Assembly (NCBI RefSeq): GCF_900188295.1
Contig: NZ_FZNM01000013.1
Location: 1-64,000, forward strand
DNA length: 64,000 bases
From: Paracoccus sediminis
Lineage (GTDB): Bacteria; Pseudomonadota; Alphaproteobacteria; Rhodobacterales; Rhodobacteraceae
Direction: 5' to 3'
The notes under the pieces were generated by a model, which was not told where the DNA came from, ran no database searches, and was given only the letters and a program-made list of their open reading frames with translations. The position numbers were made by a program, and so were the translations under genes. This document shows, one piece after another, positions 15,242 through 24,193 of this stretch; position 1 is the first letter of the stretch, and the number at the start of each line of letters is the position of its first letter.

Positions 15242-16429
15242 ATGACCAGCCAGAATCCCGTGTTCATTCCCGGCCCGACGAACATCCCCGAGGTGCTGCG
15301 CAAGGCCGTGGACATGCCCACGATCGACCACCGCAGCCCGGTTTTCGGCCGCATCCTGCATCCGGCCCTGGAGGGCGTGAAGAAGGTGCTGAAGACCACG
15401 GACGGGCAGGTCTTCGTTTTCCCCTCGACCGGGACGGGCGGTTGGGAAACCGCGATCACCAACACGCTGTCGCCCGGCGACAAGGTTCTGGCGACCCGCA
15501 ACGGCATGTTCAGCCACCGCTGGATCGACATGTGCCAGCGTCACGGGCTGGACGTGCAGGTCGTCGCCCAGGAATGGGGCGAGGGCGTTCCGGCCGACCG
15601 GTTCGAGGAGATCCTGACCGCCGACAAGGGCCACGAGATCAAGGTCGTCCTGGCGACGCATAACGAGACCGCCACCGGCGTGCGCAGCGACATCGCCGCC
15701 GTCCGCCGCGCCCTGGACGCGGCCGGCCACCCGGCGCTGCTGTTCGTGGACGGGGTGTCGTCGATCGCCTGCTATGATTTCCGCATGGACGAATGGGGCG
15801 TCGATGTTGCCGTGACCGGCAGCCAGAAGGGCTTCATGCTGCCCCCCGGCCTGGCCATCGTCGGCTTTTCACCCAAGGCGATGGCAGCGGTCGAAACCGC
15901 GAAACTGCCGCGCACCTTCTTCGACATCCGCGACCAGGCGCGCGGCTATGCGGCAAACGGTTTTCCGTACACCCCTCCGGTCGGGTTGCTGAACGGGTTG
16001 AACGTCGCCTGCCAGATGCTGCTGGACGAGGGGCTGGAGAACGTCTTTGCCCGCCACCATCGCATCGCCGAAGGCGTGCGCCGCGCGGTCGCCGCCTGGG
16101 GGATGCCGTTGTGCGCCAAGCGGCCCGACCTGTATTCCGACAGCGTCAGCGCGATCCGCGTGCCGGAAGGCTTCGATGCCAACAAGATCGTCAGCCATGC
16201 GCTGAACGCCTATGGCGTGGCCTTCGGGACGGGCCTTGGCGATGTCGCGGGCAAGGTGTTCCGCATCGGCCACCTGGGCAGCCTGACCGACGTGATGGCC
16301 CTGTCGGGCATCGCCACGGCGGAAATGGTCATGGCCGATCTGGGCCTGCCGGTGACGCTGGGCAGCGGCGTCGCCGCCGCGCAGGATCATTACCGCCACA
16401 GCGTCCCCGCGATGCAGAAGGCCGCATGA
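15242..16429 (+). CDS. bhcA: Aspartate-glyoxylate aminotransferase (beta-hydroxyaspartate cycle)
   Basis: BhcA transfers the amino group of L-aspartate to glyoxylate, giving glycine and oxaloacetate, the product released by the cycle. The 395-residue protein is a class V (fold type I) PLP aminotransferase related to serine-glyoxylate aminotransferases: PGPTNIPEVLRKA at the N-terminus, FPSTGTGGWE for the cofactor phosphate, LLFVDGVSSIACYDF with the conserved Asp, and TGSQKGFMLPPG with the Schiff-base lysine at about residue 196. It is first in the operon and has the best ribosome-binding site. Its stop overlaps the bhcB start. Alone it could be read as a generic AGT-type enzyme; the four-gene context decides it. 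Confidence 0.95.
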   Translation: MTSQNPVFIPGPTNIPEVLRKAVDMPTIDHRSPVFGRILHPALEGVKKVLKTTDGQVFVFPSTGTGGWETAITNTLSPGDKVLATRNGMFSHRWIDMCQRHGLDVQVVAQEWGEGVPADRFEEILTADKGHEIKVVLATHNETATGVRSDIAAVRRALDAAGHPALLFVDGVSSIACYDFRMDEWGVDVAVTGSQKGFMLPPGLAIVGFSPKAMAAVETAKLPRTFFDIRDQARGYAANGFPYTPPVGLLNGLNVACQMLLDEGLENVFARHHRIAEGVRRAVAAWGMPLCAKRPDLYSDSVSAIRVPEGFDANKIVSHALNAYGVAFGTGLGDVAGKVFRIGHLGSLTDVMALSGIATAEMVMADLGLPVTLGSGVAAAQDHYRHSVPAMQKAA

Positions 16430-17388
16430 TGAAGGATGCCATGTATATTCCGACCTATCAGGACATGCTGGATGCCCATGACCGCATCCTGCCCCATATC
16501 CGGCGCACGCCGGTCCGCACCTCGGATTACCTGAACGAGCTGACCGGGGCGCAGTTGTTCTTCAAATGCGAGAATTTCCAGGAGCCGGGGGCCTTCAAGG
16601 TCCGCGGCGCCGCCAATGCGGTCTTTGGTCTGGACGAGGCGCAGGCCGCGCGGGGCGTGGCCACCCATTCGTCGGGCAACCATGCGTCCTGCCTGTCCTA
16701 TGCCGCGATGCGCCGGGGCATTCCCTGCAACGTGGTCATGCCGCGCACCGCGCCGCAGGCGAAAAAGGACACCGTGCGCCGGTATGGCGGGGTCATCACC
16801 GAATGCGAGCCGTCCACATCCTCGCGCGAGGAAACCTTTGCCAAGGTGCAGGCGGCGACCGGGGGCGATTTCGTCCACCCCTACAACGATCCGCGCGTGA
16901 TCGCGGGGCAGGGCACCTGTTCGCGCGAATTCATGGAACAGACCGACGGGCTGGACATGGTGGTGGCCCCCATCGGCGGCGGCGGCATGATTTCGGGCAC
17001 CTGCCTGACCCTGGCGACGCTGGCCCCGGAAACGCGGGTCATCGCGGCGGAACCGGAACAGGCCGACGACGCCTATCGCAGCTTCAAGGCGGGCCACATC
17101 ATCGCCGACGACGCGCCCAAGACCATTGCCGACGGGCTGCTGGTGCCGCTGAAGGATCTTACCTGGCATTTCGTTTCCAACCACGTGTCGGAAATCTACA
17201 CCGCGTCCGACGCCGAAATCGTGGATGCCATGAAACTGATCTGGAAGCACCTGCGCGTCGTGATGGAACCCAGCAGCGCCGTGCCGCTGGCCACCATTCT
17301 GAAGAACAAGGACGCCTTTGCCGGCAAGCGCGTCGGCATCATCATCACCGGCGGCAATGTCGATCTCGACACGCTGCCCTGGATTTAA
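16426..17388 (+). CDS. bhcB: Beta-hydroxyaspartate dehydratase
   Basis: BhcB removes water from (2R,3S)-beta-hydroxyaspartate to give iminosuccinate. It is a fold-type II PLP enzyme of the serine/threonine dehydratase and serine racemase group, 320 residues. The PLP lysine is in EPGAFKVRGA (about K58), the cofactor carboxylate pocket in SSGNHASCL and the phosphate-binding glycine loop in PIGGGGMISG near residue 184. The ATG overlaps the bhcA stop (ATGA). ATGs at 16429 and 16441 are possible alternatives and would shorten the start by 1 or 5 residues. The next gene follows after 12 nt. Confidence 0.95.
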   Translation: MMKDAMYIPTYQDMLDAHDRILPHIRRTPVRTSDYLNELTGAQLFFKCENFQEPGAFKVRGAANAVFGLDEAQAARGVATHSSGNHASCLSYAAMRRGIPCNVVMPRTAPQAKKDTVRRYGGVITECEPSTSSREETFAKVQAATGGDFVHPYNDPRVIAGQGTCSREFMEQTDGLDMVVAPIGGGGMISGTCLTLATLAPETRVIAAEPEQADDAYRSFKAGHIIADDAPKTIADGLLVPLKDLTWHFVSNHVSEIYTASDAEIVDAMKLIWKHLRVVMEPSSAVPLATILKNKDAFAGKRVGIIITGGNVDLDTLPWI

Positions 17389-17400
17389 GGGAGAGGGATC

Positions 17401-18579
17401 ATGAACGCACCGATCAAGTCGAACGGCGTGAACTTCGACAATCTGGAGGTCGGCTTTGACGTGCCCGCGCTGCCGGGCATGGACGAGGCGGATATCCAGA
17501 CGCCGTGCCTGATCCTGGATCTGGACGCGCTGGAACGCAACATCCGCAAGATGGGCGATTACGCCAAGGCGCATGGGATGCGCCACCGCAGCCACGGCAA
17601 GATGCACAAGTCCGTGGACGTGCAGAAATTGCAGGAATCCCTGGGCGGCGCGGTCGGCGTCTGCTGCCAGAAGGTCAGCGAGGCCGAGGTTTTCGTGCGC
17701 GGCGGAATCAAGGATGTGCTGGTCAGCAACCAGGTCCGCGACCCCGCCAAGATCGACCGCCTGGCCCGCCTGCCCAAGCTGGGCAGCCGGATCATCGTCT
17801 GCGTGGACGACGTGGCGAACGTGGCCGACCTGTCAGAGGCGGCGCAAAAGCACGGCACGACCATCGAATGCTTCGTCGAGATCGACTGCGGCGCCGGGCG
17901 CTGCGGCGTCAAGACCGCCGATGCGGTGGTCGAGATCGCGCGGGCCATCGACGCCGCGCCTGGGCTGAAGTTCACCGGCATCCAGGCCTATCAGGGCGCC
18001 ATGCAGCACATGGACAGCTATGACGACCGCAAGGCAAAACTGGACGCGGCCATCGCCCAGGTGAAGGAAGCCGTGTACGCGCTGAAGGCCGAGGGGCTGG
18101 AGCCAGAGCTGGTCAGCGGCGGCGGCACCGGCAGCTATTATTTCGAAAGCAATTCGGGCGTCTACAACGAATTGCAGTGCGGTTCCTATGCCTTCATGGA
18201 CGCGGATTACGGCCGCATCCTGGACAAGGACGGCAAGCGGATCGACCAGGGCGAATGGGAAAACGCGCTGTTCATCCTGACCTCGGTGATGAGCCATGCC
18301 AAGCCCGACAAGGCCATCGTGGACGCGGGCCTCAAGGCGCAGTCTGTGGACAGCGGGCTGCCCTTCGTCTATGGCCGCGACGACGTGAAATACGTCAAGT
18401 GCAGCGACGAACACGGCGTGGTGGACGACCCGCAGGGCGTGCTGAAGGTCAACGACAAGCTGCGCCTGGTGCCCGGTCATTGCGACCCGACCTGCAACGT
18501 CCACGACTGGTATGTGGGCGTACGGAACGGCAAGGTCGAAACCCTGTGGCCCGTCTCGGCGCGCGGAAAGGCCTATTGA
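17401..18579 (+). CDS. bhcC: Beta-hydroxyaspartate aldolase
   Basis: BhcC condenses glycine and glyoxylate to (2R,3S)-beta-hydroxyaspartate. The 392-residue protein belongs to the D-threonine aldolase/DSD1 fold-type III PLP family: TPCLILDLDALERNIRKM, then the PLP-lysine motif HGKMHKS at about residues 65-71, VEIDCGAGRCGV, and a C-terminal metal site including a PGHCDPTCN segment that matches the HxC zinc pattern of the family. AGGGAGAGGG precedes the ATG. The stop overlaps the bhcD ATG (TGATG). This carbon-carbon bond step is the defining reaction of the cycle. Confidence 0.95.
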   Translation: MNAPIKSNGVNFDNLEVGFDVPALPGMDEADIQTPCLILDLDALERNIRKMGDYAKAHGMRHRSHGKMHKSVDVQKLQESLGGAVGVCCQKVSEAEVFVRGGIKDVLVSNQVRDPAKIDRLARLPKLGSRIIVCVDDVANVADLSEAAQKHGTTIECFVEIDCGAGRCGVKTADAVVEIARAIDAAPGLKFTGIQAYQGAMQHMDSYDDRKAKLDAAIAQVKEAVYALKAEGLEPELVSGGGTGSYYFESNSGVYNELQCGSYAFMDADYGRILDKDGKRIDQGEWENALFILTSVMSHAKPDKAIVDAGLKAQSVDSGLPFVYGRDDVKYVKCSDEHGVVDDPQGVLKVNDKLRLVPGHCDPTCNVHDWYVGVRNGKVETLWPVSARGKAY

Positions 18580-19541
18580 TGTGGGTCGTTCCTGAACACG
18601 AGATCGCCGGGCTGATGACCCCCGAGGCCGCGTTCGACGCGGTCGAGGCGGTCTTTGCCGCGATGGCGCGCGGCGATGCCCGGAACTTTCCCGTCGTGCG
18701 AGAGGCCCTGGGCCACGAGGATGCGCTCTACGGCTTCAAGGGCGGCTTCGACGGGGCGGGGATGACCCTTGGCCTGAAGGCCGGGGGGTATTGGCCGAAC
18801 AACCAGAAACACGGGCTGATAAACCACCAGTCCACCGTGTTCCTGTTCGACCCGGATACGGGGCGCGTATCGGCAGCGGTTGGGGGGAACCTGCTGACCG
18901 CCCTGCGCACCGCAGCCGCCAGCGCGGTGTCCAGCAAATACCTGGCGCCCGAGGGCGCGCGGGTTCTGGGCATGATCGGGGCGGGCCACCAGTCCGCCTT
19001 CCAGATGCGCGCCGCCGTGCGGTTCGGGCAGTTCGAAAAGGTCGTGGGCTGGAACCCGCACCCGGCCATGCTGTCGCGCCTGGCCGATACCGCGGCCGAA
19101 CTGGGTCTGCCGTTCGAGGCGGTCGATCTGCCGCAACTGGGCGCGGACGCGGATGTCATCATCACCATCACTTCGGCCTTCGAACCCCTGCTGCTGGACG
19201 GCCATGTCACCGGTCCGACCCATATCGCGGCCATGGGCACCGACACCAAGGGCAAGCAGGAACTGGATCCCGCGCTGGTCGCCCGCGCGCGCCTGTTCAC
19301 GGACGAGGTTGCCCAATCGGTCAGCATCGGCGAATTCCAGCACGCGAGCGCGCAGAAAACCGTATCCGCCGACGACATCACCGCGCTAGGCCAAGTCATC
19401 ATCGGCAACCATCCGGGGCGCGGCGATGCGCAGGTCACGATTTTCGACGGAACGGGCGTGGGCTTGCAGGATCTGGCTGTGGCATCCGCCGTCGTCGAAC
19501 TGGCGAAACAGCACGGAAAGGCGATCCAGGTCGCGATCTGA
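18579..19541 (+). CDS. bhcD: Iminosuccinate reductase
   Basis: BhcD reduces iminosuccinate to L-aspartate with NADH, regenerating the amino donor for BhcA. The 320-residue protein is of the ornithine cyclodeaminase/mu-crystallin family: substrate-binding GLKAGGYWPNN and NLLTALRTAAASAVSSKYL, then a Rossmann GMIGAGHQSAFQ at about residues 130-141 and AMGTDTKGKQELD. Translation is coupled to bhcC by a one-base overlap. Only 35 nt without a terminator separate it from the permease gene that follows, so the operon probably continues. Confidence 0.95.
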   Translation: MWVVPEHEIAGLMTPEAAFDAVEAVFAAMARGDARNFPVVREALGHEDALYGFKGGFDGAGMTLGLKAGGYWPNNQKHGLINHQSTVFLFDPDTGRVSAAVGGNLLTALRTAAASAVSSKYLAPEGARVLGMIGAGHQSAFQMRAAVRFGQFEKVVGWNPHPAMLSRLADTAAELGLPFEAVDLPQLGADADVIITITSAFEPLLLDGHVTGPTHIAAMGTDTKGKQELDPALVARARLFTDEVAQSVSIGEFQHASAQKTVSADDITALGQVIIGNHPGRGDAQVTIFDGTGVGLQDLAVASAVVELAKQHGKAIQVAI

Positions 19542-19576
19542 ACGAAACAAGGCATCCGTGGAAAGGGAGGTCCGCC

Positions 19577-21055
19577 ATGTCCGACGCAACCTATCAGGGA
19601 GGGATCCATCCGGTCGATGAAATCCTGCCCGCCCCCAAGCTGTTCACGCTTGGGTTCCAGCACGTGCTGGTCATGTATGCGGGCGCCATCGCGGTCCCGC
19701 TGATCGTCGGCCGCGCCCTGCAACTGCCGCCCGAGGAGGTGGCGTTCCTGATTTCCGCCGACCTGTTCGTCTGCGGCATCGTGTCCATCATCCAAAGCCT
19801 TGGCGCGACGCAGTATTTCGGCATCAAGCTGCCGGTGATGATGGGCGTCACCTTCGCGTCGGTCGGGCCGATGGTGGCGGTGGCCACGTCGCTGCCCGGC
19901 CACGACGGCGCGCGCGCGCTGTTCGGGGCGATCATTGCGGCGGGGATCATCGGCATCGCCATCGCGCCGTTCATTTCCCGGATGCTGCGGTTCTTTCCGC
20001 CGGTCGTGACGGGCACGCTGATCCTGACCATCGGCATCAGCCTCATGCCCATCGGCGTCAACTGGATCTTCGGCCTGCAAGTCGGCCCGACCGCGCCCAG
20101 GATCGTCGATCCCGAAGCCATGGCCTGGCTGGAGGCCGCGCGCGCCGCGGGCGACGTGCCGGCCAGCGTGGCGCTGGCGCCGACGGTGCAGAACCCGCTT
20201 TATGCGTCGGGGCGCAACATCATGATCGCGCTGCTGGTGCTGGGCACGATCCTGCTGGTATCCAAGTTCGCGCGCGGTTTCCTGTCGAACATCGCGGTGC
20301 TGCTGGGCATCGTCGTGGGCGGCGTGGCCGCCGCCGCGCTGGGCATGATGAGCTTTGACAAGGTCGGCGCGGCGGAATGGTTCGCGGTCATCAAGCCTTT
20401 TCATTTCGGGATGCCCACGTTCGATCCGATCATGATCGCCACGATGGTGCTGGTCATGCTGGTGACGATGATCGAATCCACCGGCATGTTCCTGGCGCTG
20501 TCCGACATCTGCAAGAAGCCGCTCGACCAGAAATCGCTGGCCGCCGGCCTGCGCGCGGACGGTCTTGGCACGGCCATCGGCGGCATCTTCAACACCTTTC
20601 CCTATACTTCGTTCAGTCAGAACGTCGGTCTGGTGGGGGTGACGGGGATCCGGTCGCGGTTCGTCTGCGTGGCGGGCGGGGCCATCATGATCGTGCTGGG
20701 CCTGATCCCCAAGATGGGCGCGCTGGTCGAAAGCCTGCCGACCACGGTTCTGGGGGGCGCCGGTCTGGTGATGTTCGGCATGGTCGCGGCAACGGGAATA
20801 CGCATCCTGGCGCGGGTCGATTTCGCCACCAACCGGCACAACCTGTTCATCGTCGCGATTTCGGTCGGCATCGGGATGATCCCGCTGGTCGCGCCGAACT
20901 TCAACCAGTGGATGCCCCCTGCGATCTATCCGCTGATCCATTCCGGAATCCTGCTGGCGGCGATCAGCGCGGTTCTGCTCAACTGGTTCTACAACGGCGC
21001 GCCCCCCATCGACGAGGCCGAGATCCGCGAAGCAGGCCATGTCGCGGACCACTAG
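19577..21055 (+). CDS. NCS2 nucleobase:cation symporter, urate/xanthine type
   Basis: The 492-residue membrane permease belongs to the nucleobase:cation symporter-2 family, UacT/XanP branch: FTLGFQHVLVMYAGAIAVPLIVG at the first helix (read in two parts), the QYFGIKLPVMMGVTFAS segment, MIESTGMFLALSD around helix 8 and GGIFNTFPYTSFSQNVGLVGVTGI near helix 10. The substrate is likely urate or xanthine given the neighbouring urate pathway. GGGAGG precedes the ATG. It lies 35 nt after bhcD and its end overlaps the 8-oxoguanine deaminase gene by 17 nt, so it looks like part of the bhc transcript. Urate against xanthine preference cannot be settled by eye. Confidence 0.9.
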   Translation: MSDATYQGGIHPVDEILPAPKLFTLGFQHVLVMYAGAIAVPLIVGRALQLPPEEVAFLISADLFVCGIVSIIQSLGATQYFGIKLPVMMGVTFASVGPMVAVATSLPGHDGARALFGAIIAAGIIGIAIAPFISRMLRFFPPVVTGTLILTIGISLMPIGVNWIFGLQVGPTAPRIVDPEAMAWLEAARAAGDVPASVALAPTVQNPLYASGRNIMIALLVLGTILLVSKFARGFLSNIAVLLGIVVGGVAAAALGMMSFDKVGAAEWFAVIKPFHFGMPTFDPIMIATMVLVMLVTMIESTGMFLALSDICKKPLDQKSLAAGLRADGLGTAIGGIFNTFPYTSFSQNVGLVGVTGIRSRFVCVAGGAIMIVLGLIPKMGALVESLPTTVLGGAGLVMFGMVAATGIRILARVDFATNRHNLFIVAISVGIGMIPLVAPNFNQWMPPAIYPLIHSGILLAAISAVLLNWFYNGAPPIDEAEIREAGHVADH

Positions 21056-22388
21056 GACGCTGTTCCGGCGGGCGGAGGTCGTCGTCACCATGGACGACGC
21101 CCGCCGGGAAATCGCTGGCGGCGATGTGCTGATCGAACATGGAAAGATCGTCGCGGCGGGTGAAAGCCTGCCGCGCGAGGGTGCCGAGGTGGTCGAGGCC
21201 GCCGGTTGCGTCATCACGCCGGGGCTGGTGAACACCCACCACCACCTGTTCCAGACTCTGACCCGCGCCGTGCCCGCCGCCCAGGACGCCGCGCTGTTCG
21301 GGTGGCTGCGCACGCTGTATCCCATCTGGGCGCGGATGACGCCCGACGACATCCGCCTGTCGGCCGAGGTCGGGCTGGCGGAACTGGCCCTGTCGGGTTG
21401 CACCTGTTCGTCGGACCACCTGTATCTGTATCCCAACGGCGCGCGCCTGGACGACAGCATCGAGGCCGCGCAGCGCGTGGGCATCCGCTTCACCGCCACG
21501 CGCGGGGCCATGTCGATCGGCGAAAGCAGGGGCGGGCTGCCGCCGGATGCCCTGGTTGAAAACGAGGCCGCGATCCTGAAGGACAGCGAACGCGTGGTCG
21601 ATGCGTTCCACAACGCGGGCGAGGGGGCGATGGTGCAGGTGGGCCTTGCCCCCTGTTCGCCGTTTTCCGTCAGCCGCGAACTGATGCGGGACGCGGCGAT
21701 CCTGGCGCGGGACAAGGGCGTGCGCCTGCACACCCATCTGGCCGAGAATGACGAGGATGTCCGCTATTCGCTGGACAATTTCGGAATGCTGCCGGGCGAT
21801 TACGCCGAAAGCCTGGGCTGGACCGGCGACGACGTGTGGCACGCCCATTGCGTCAAGCTGTCGCCGCCCGAGATCGCCCTGTTCGCCCGCACCGGCACCG
21901 GGGTCGCGCATTGCCCCTGTTCCAACGCGCGGCTGGCCAGCGGCATCGCGCCCGTCCGCGCGATGCGCGACGCGGGCGTGCCGGTGGGTCTGGGCGTGGA
22001 CGGATCGGCCAGCAACGATTGCAGCCATCTGGGGCTGGAGGCGCGGCAGGCGATGCTGGTCGCGCGGCTGCGCGACGGTCCCGCCGCGATGGGCGCGCGC
22101 GAGGCGCTGGAGATCGCGACCCTGGGCGGCGCGCGGGTGCTGGGCCGCGGCGACATCGGCGCGTTGACGCCGGGGATGCAGGCCGATCTGGTCTTGTGGG
22201 ACGTGTCGGACCTGGCGCTGGCGGGGCAATGGGATCCGGTCGCGGCGCTGATCTTTTGCGCGCCGGTCCGGCCCAGGGCCGTGTATGTCGGGGGCAGGGC
22301 GGTTGTCGGCGACCACCGGCTGCTGACCGCCGATCCGCGTGATCTGCGGGCGCGCGCCGAACGGGCCGTCGCGCGGTTGGCCGGGTAA
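21039..22388 (+). CDS. 8-oxoguanine deaminase
   Basis: This 449-residue amidohydrolase deaminates 8-oxoguanine to urate, giving oxidised guanine a direct way into the urate pathway. Metal ligands are in NTHHHLFQ (residues about 65-72), HTHLAEN and the WHAHCVKL histidines, with the catalytic Asp in LGVDGSASNDCSHL. The blocks EDVRYSLDNFGMLPGDYAESLGW and TGTGVAHCPCSNARLASG (each part of a longer conserved stretch) are characteristic of the 8-oxoguanine branch and differ from guanine deaminase. The start overlaps the permease end. A terminator hairpin follows 3 nt after the stop, closing a predicted bhcABCD-permease-deaminase operon. Confidence 0.9.
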   Translation: MSRTTRTLFRRAEVVVTMDDARREIAGGDVLIEHGKIVAAGESLPREGAEVVEAAGCVITPGLVNTHHHLFQTLTRAVPAAQDAALFGWLRTLYPIWARMTPDDIRLSAEVGLAELALSGCTCSSDHLYLYPNGARLDDSIEAAQRVGIRFTATRGAMSIGESRGGLPPDALVENEAAILKDSERVVDAFHNAGEGAMVQVGLAPCSPFSVSRELMRDAAILARDKGVRLHTHLAENDEDVRYSLDNFGMLPGDYAESLGWTGDDVWHAHCVKLSPPEIALFARTGTGVAHCPCSNARLASGIAPVRAMRDAGVPVGLGVDGSASNDCSHLGLEARQAMLVARLRDGPAAMGAREALEIATLGGARVLGRGDIGALTPGMQADLVLWDVSDLALAGQWDPVAALIFCAPVRPRAVYVGGRAVVGDHRLLTADPRDLRARAERAVARLAG

Positions 22389-22390
22389 AG

Positions 22391-22432
22391 CCGGGGGCGC
22401 TTCGCCCCCCGGACCCCCCGAGGATATTTGTC
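22391..22432 (+). terminator. Hairpin plus GAGGATATTTG tail, operon terminator (copy 1)
   Basis: CCGGGGGCG and CGCCCCCCGG form a GC stem with a 3-nt loop and one bulge, followed by GACCCCCCGAGGATATTTG. The same hairpin-plus-GGATAT arrangement recurs at 32477 and, on the minus strand, at 36437. It ends the predicted bhc-permease-deaminase operon. Confidence 0.75.
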
Positions 22433-22450
22433 GCCAAGGCAAAGGCAGAT

Positions 22451-22469
22451 TTTCTACGGAATCTTAAGA
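22451..22469 (+). promoter_or_regulatory. Possible weak third copy of the purine operator upstream of hiuH
   Basis: TTTCTA-N7-TTAAGA resembles the TTTCAA-N7-TTGAAA core seen before azgA and is followed by GACTGCG, similar to the GACTTGCGGG there. It lies 80 nt before hiuH. The match is partial and could be chance. Confidence 0.3.
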
Positions 22470-22548
22470 CTGCGTTGCCTCCGGTCCCTCTCGCACGGGC
22501 GGGGGCGGATCGGTTATCAAGCAAACCAAGAGAATGAAGGGGAGGGCG

Positions 22549-22905
22549 ATGATGCCAGGATACCTGACCACCCATGTGCTGGATACCGCGCGCGGCCGCC
22601 CGGCCGAGGGGATGGAGGTCGTGCTGTTCCGTCTGGACGGCACCCAGCGGACTGAGCTTGCGCGGCTGCGCACCAACCATGACGGTCGCACCGACCGCCA
22701 GATCCTGCCGGCGGCGGATTTCGCGACCGGCAGCTATGAGCTGGAATTCCATGCGGGCGCCTGGATGGACGCGACCGGCGTGGACCCCGAAAGCCCGCGG
22801 TTCCTGGATGTGATCCCGATCCGCTTCGGCATGTCGCGGGACGACCATTACCATGTGCCGCTGCTGGTCTCTCCCTTCGGCTATTCCACCTATCGGGGAA
22901 GCTGA
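22549..22905 (+). CDS. hiuH: 5-hydroxyisourate hydrolase (transthyretin-like)
   Basis: HiuH hydrolyses 5-hydroxyisourate, the product of urate oxidation, to OHCU, the substrate of UraD. The 118-residue protein has the transthyretin-like fold: YLTTHVLDTARGRPAEGM at the start with a catalytic His, RTNHDGRTD in the middle, HYHVPLLVSPFGYSTY near the end and the diagnostic C-terminal YRGS. The ATG at 22549 follows GGGGAGGG; ATG at 22534 or 22552 are alternatives. puuD starts 4 nt downstream, so the two act as one unit. The length is standard for the family, and the absence of a signal peptide places it in the cytoplasm. Confidence 0.95.
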   Translation: MMPGYLTTHVLDTARGRPAEGMEVVLFRLDGTQRTELARLRTNHDGRTDRQILPAADFATGSYELEFHAGAWMDATGVDPESPRFLDVIPIRFGMSRDDHYHVPLLVSPFGYSTYRGS

Positions 22906-22909
22906 CGCC

Positions 22910-24172
22910 ATGATGCAACTGATCCCCGACCACATTGTTCTTTGGGAATGGCTGGCCTTTGCCGTCCGCTGGACCCATGTCATCACCGCGATCGCCTGGA
23001 TCGGATCGTCCTTCTACTTCGTCGCGCTGGATCTGGGCCTGACCAAGGCGCCGGGCCTGCCCAAGGGGGCGCATGGCGAGGAATGGCAGGTCCACGGCGG
23101 CGGCTTTTACCATATCAACAAGTATCTGGTGGCCCCCGAACGGATGCCGGATCATCTGACCTGGTTCAAATGGGAAAGCTACATGACCTGGATCAGCGGC
23201 GCGGCGCTGCTGATGGTGGTCTATTGGGCGGGCGCCAACCTGTATCTGATCGACACCGCCAAGGCCGATCTGGCCGTCTGGCAGGCGATCCTGATTTCCG
23301 GCGGTTCGCTGGCGCTGGGCTGGCTGATCTATGACACGCTGTGCAAGTCGCGGCTGGGCGAGACGCCGACGGTGCTGATGCTGCTGCTGTTCGTGGCGCT
23401 GGTCGTGATGGGCTGGGGCTATACGCAGGTCTTCACGGGCCGGGCCGCGCTGCTGCATCTGGGCGCCTTCACCGCCACGATCATGACGGCCAACGTGTTC
23501 TTCATCATCATGCCGAACCAGCGGATCGTGGTGGCGGATCTGAAGGCCGGGCGGGCGCCCGATCCGAAATACGGCAAGATCGCCAAGCTGCGGTCCACGC
23601 ACAACAATTACCTGACGCTGCCCGTCATCTTCCTGATGCTGTCGAACCATTATCCTCTGGCTTTCGCCAGCCAGTACAACTGGCTGATAGCGGCGCTGAT
23701 ATTCCTGATGGGCGTGACCATCCGGCATTTCTTCAATACCATGCACGCCCGCAAGGGGATGGTCTGGTGGACCTGGGCGGTGACGGTCGTGCTGTTCATC
23801 ATGGTGATGTGGCTGTCGTCCGCCGGCCTGAACCAGGACACCCTGGAACAGGCCGAGGCCCGGCCCCTGACCCCGGTCGAGACCCGTTTTGCCGAGGCCG
23901 AGGGGTTTCAGCAGGTCAGCGACATCGTGATGGGGCGTTGCTCGATGTGCCATGCGCGCGAACCGGGTTACGAAGGCATCTATCACGCGCCCAAGGGTGT
24001 GTTTCTGGAAACCCCCGCCGACATCGCCAAGCTGGCGCGGGAAATCTATGTCCAGTCCGGCCTGACCAACGCGATGCCGCCCGCCAACGTCACCTATATG
24101 GAACCGCAAGAGCGCGAGCAGGTGATCCGCTGGTTCCGGGCCGCCGGCGCAGGCGATCTGGCGGGGCTGTAA
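22910..24172 (+). CDS. puuD: Membrane-bound urate hydroxylase with fused cytochrome c (PuuD)
   Basis: PuuD oxidises urate to 5-hydroxyisourate and passes electrons to cytochrome c, so it makes no hydrogen peroxide. The 420-residue protein has about eight membrane helices in the first 320 residues (WTHVITAIAWIGSSFYFVALD is the start, read in two parts) with conserved His residues, and a C-terminal cytochrome c domain whose heme motif CSMCH lies near residue 344. The likely axial Met is in AMPPANVTYM. Two ATGs start the gene and either could be used. It is paired with hiuH and convergent with the LysR gene after 21 nt. Confidence 0.94.
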   Translation: MMQLIPDHIVLWEWLAFAVRWTHVITAIAWIGSSFYFVALDLGLTKAPGLPKGAHGEEWQVHGGGFYHINKYLVAPERMPDHLTWFKWESYMTWISGAALLMVVYWAGANLYLIDTAKADLAVWQAILISGGSLALGWLIYDTLCKSRLGETPTVLMLLLFVALVVMGWGYTQVFTGRAALLHLGAFTATIMTANVFFIIMPNQRIVVADLKAGRAPDPKYGKIAKLRSTHNNYLTLPVIFLMLSNHYPLAFASQYNWLIAALIFLMGVTIRHFFNTMHARKGMVWWTWAVTVVLFIMVMWLSSAGLNQDTLEQAEARPLTPVETRFAEAEGFQQVSDIVMGRCSMCHAREPGYEGIYHAPKGVFLETPADIAKLAREIYVQSGLTNAMPPANVTYMEPQEREQVIRWFRAAGAGDLAGL

Positions 24173-24193
24173 GGCCCGGCGCGGGTCTGCCGC

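Noticed and set aside
18728..21733. A 1001-codon minus-strand frame across bhcD, the permease and the deaminase
   Set aside because: It is antisense to three well-supported genes and has low-complexity Arg/His/Asp-rich translation typical of shadow frames.
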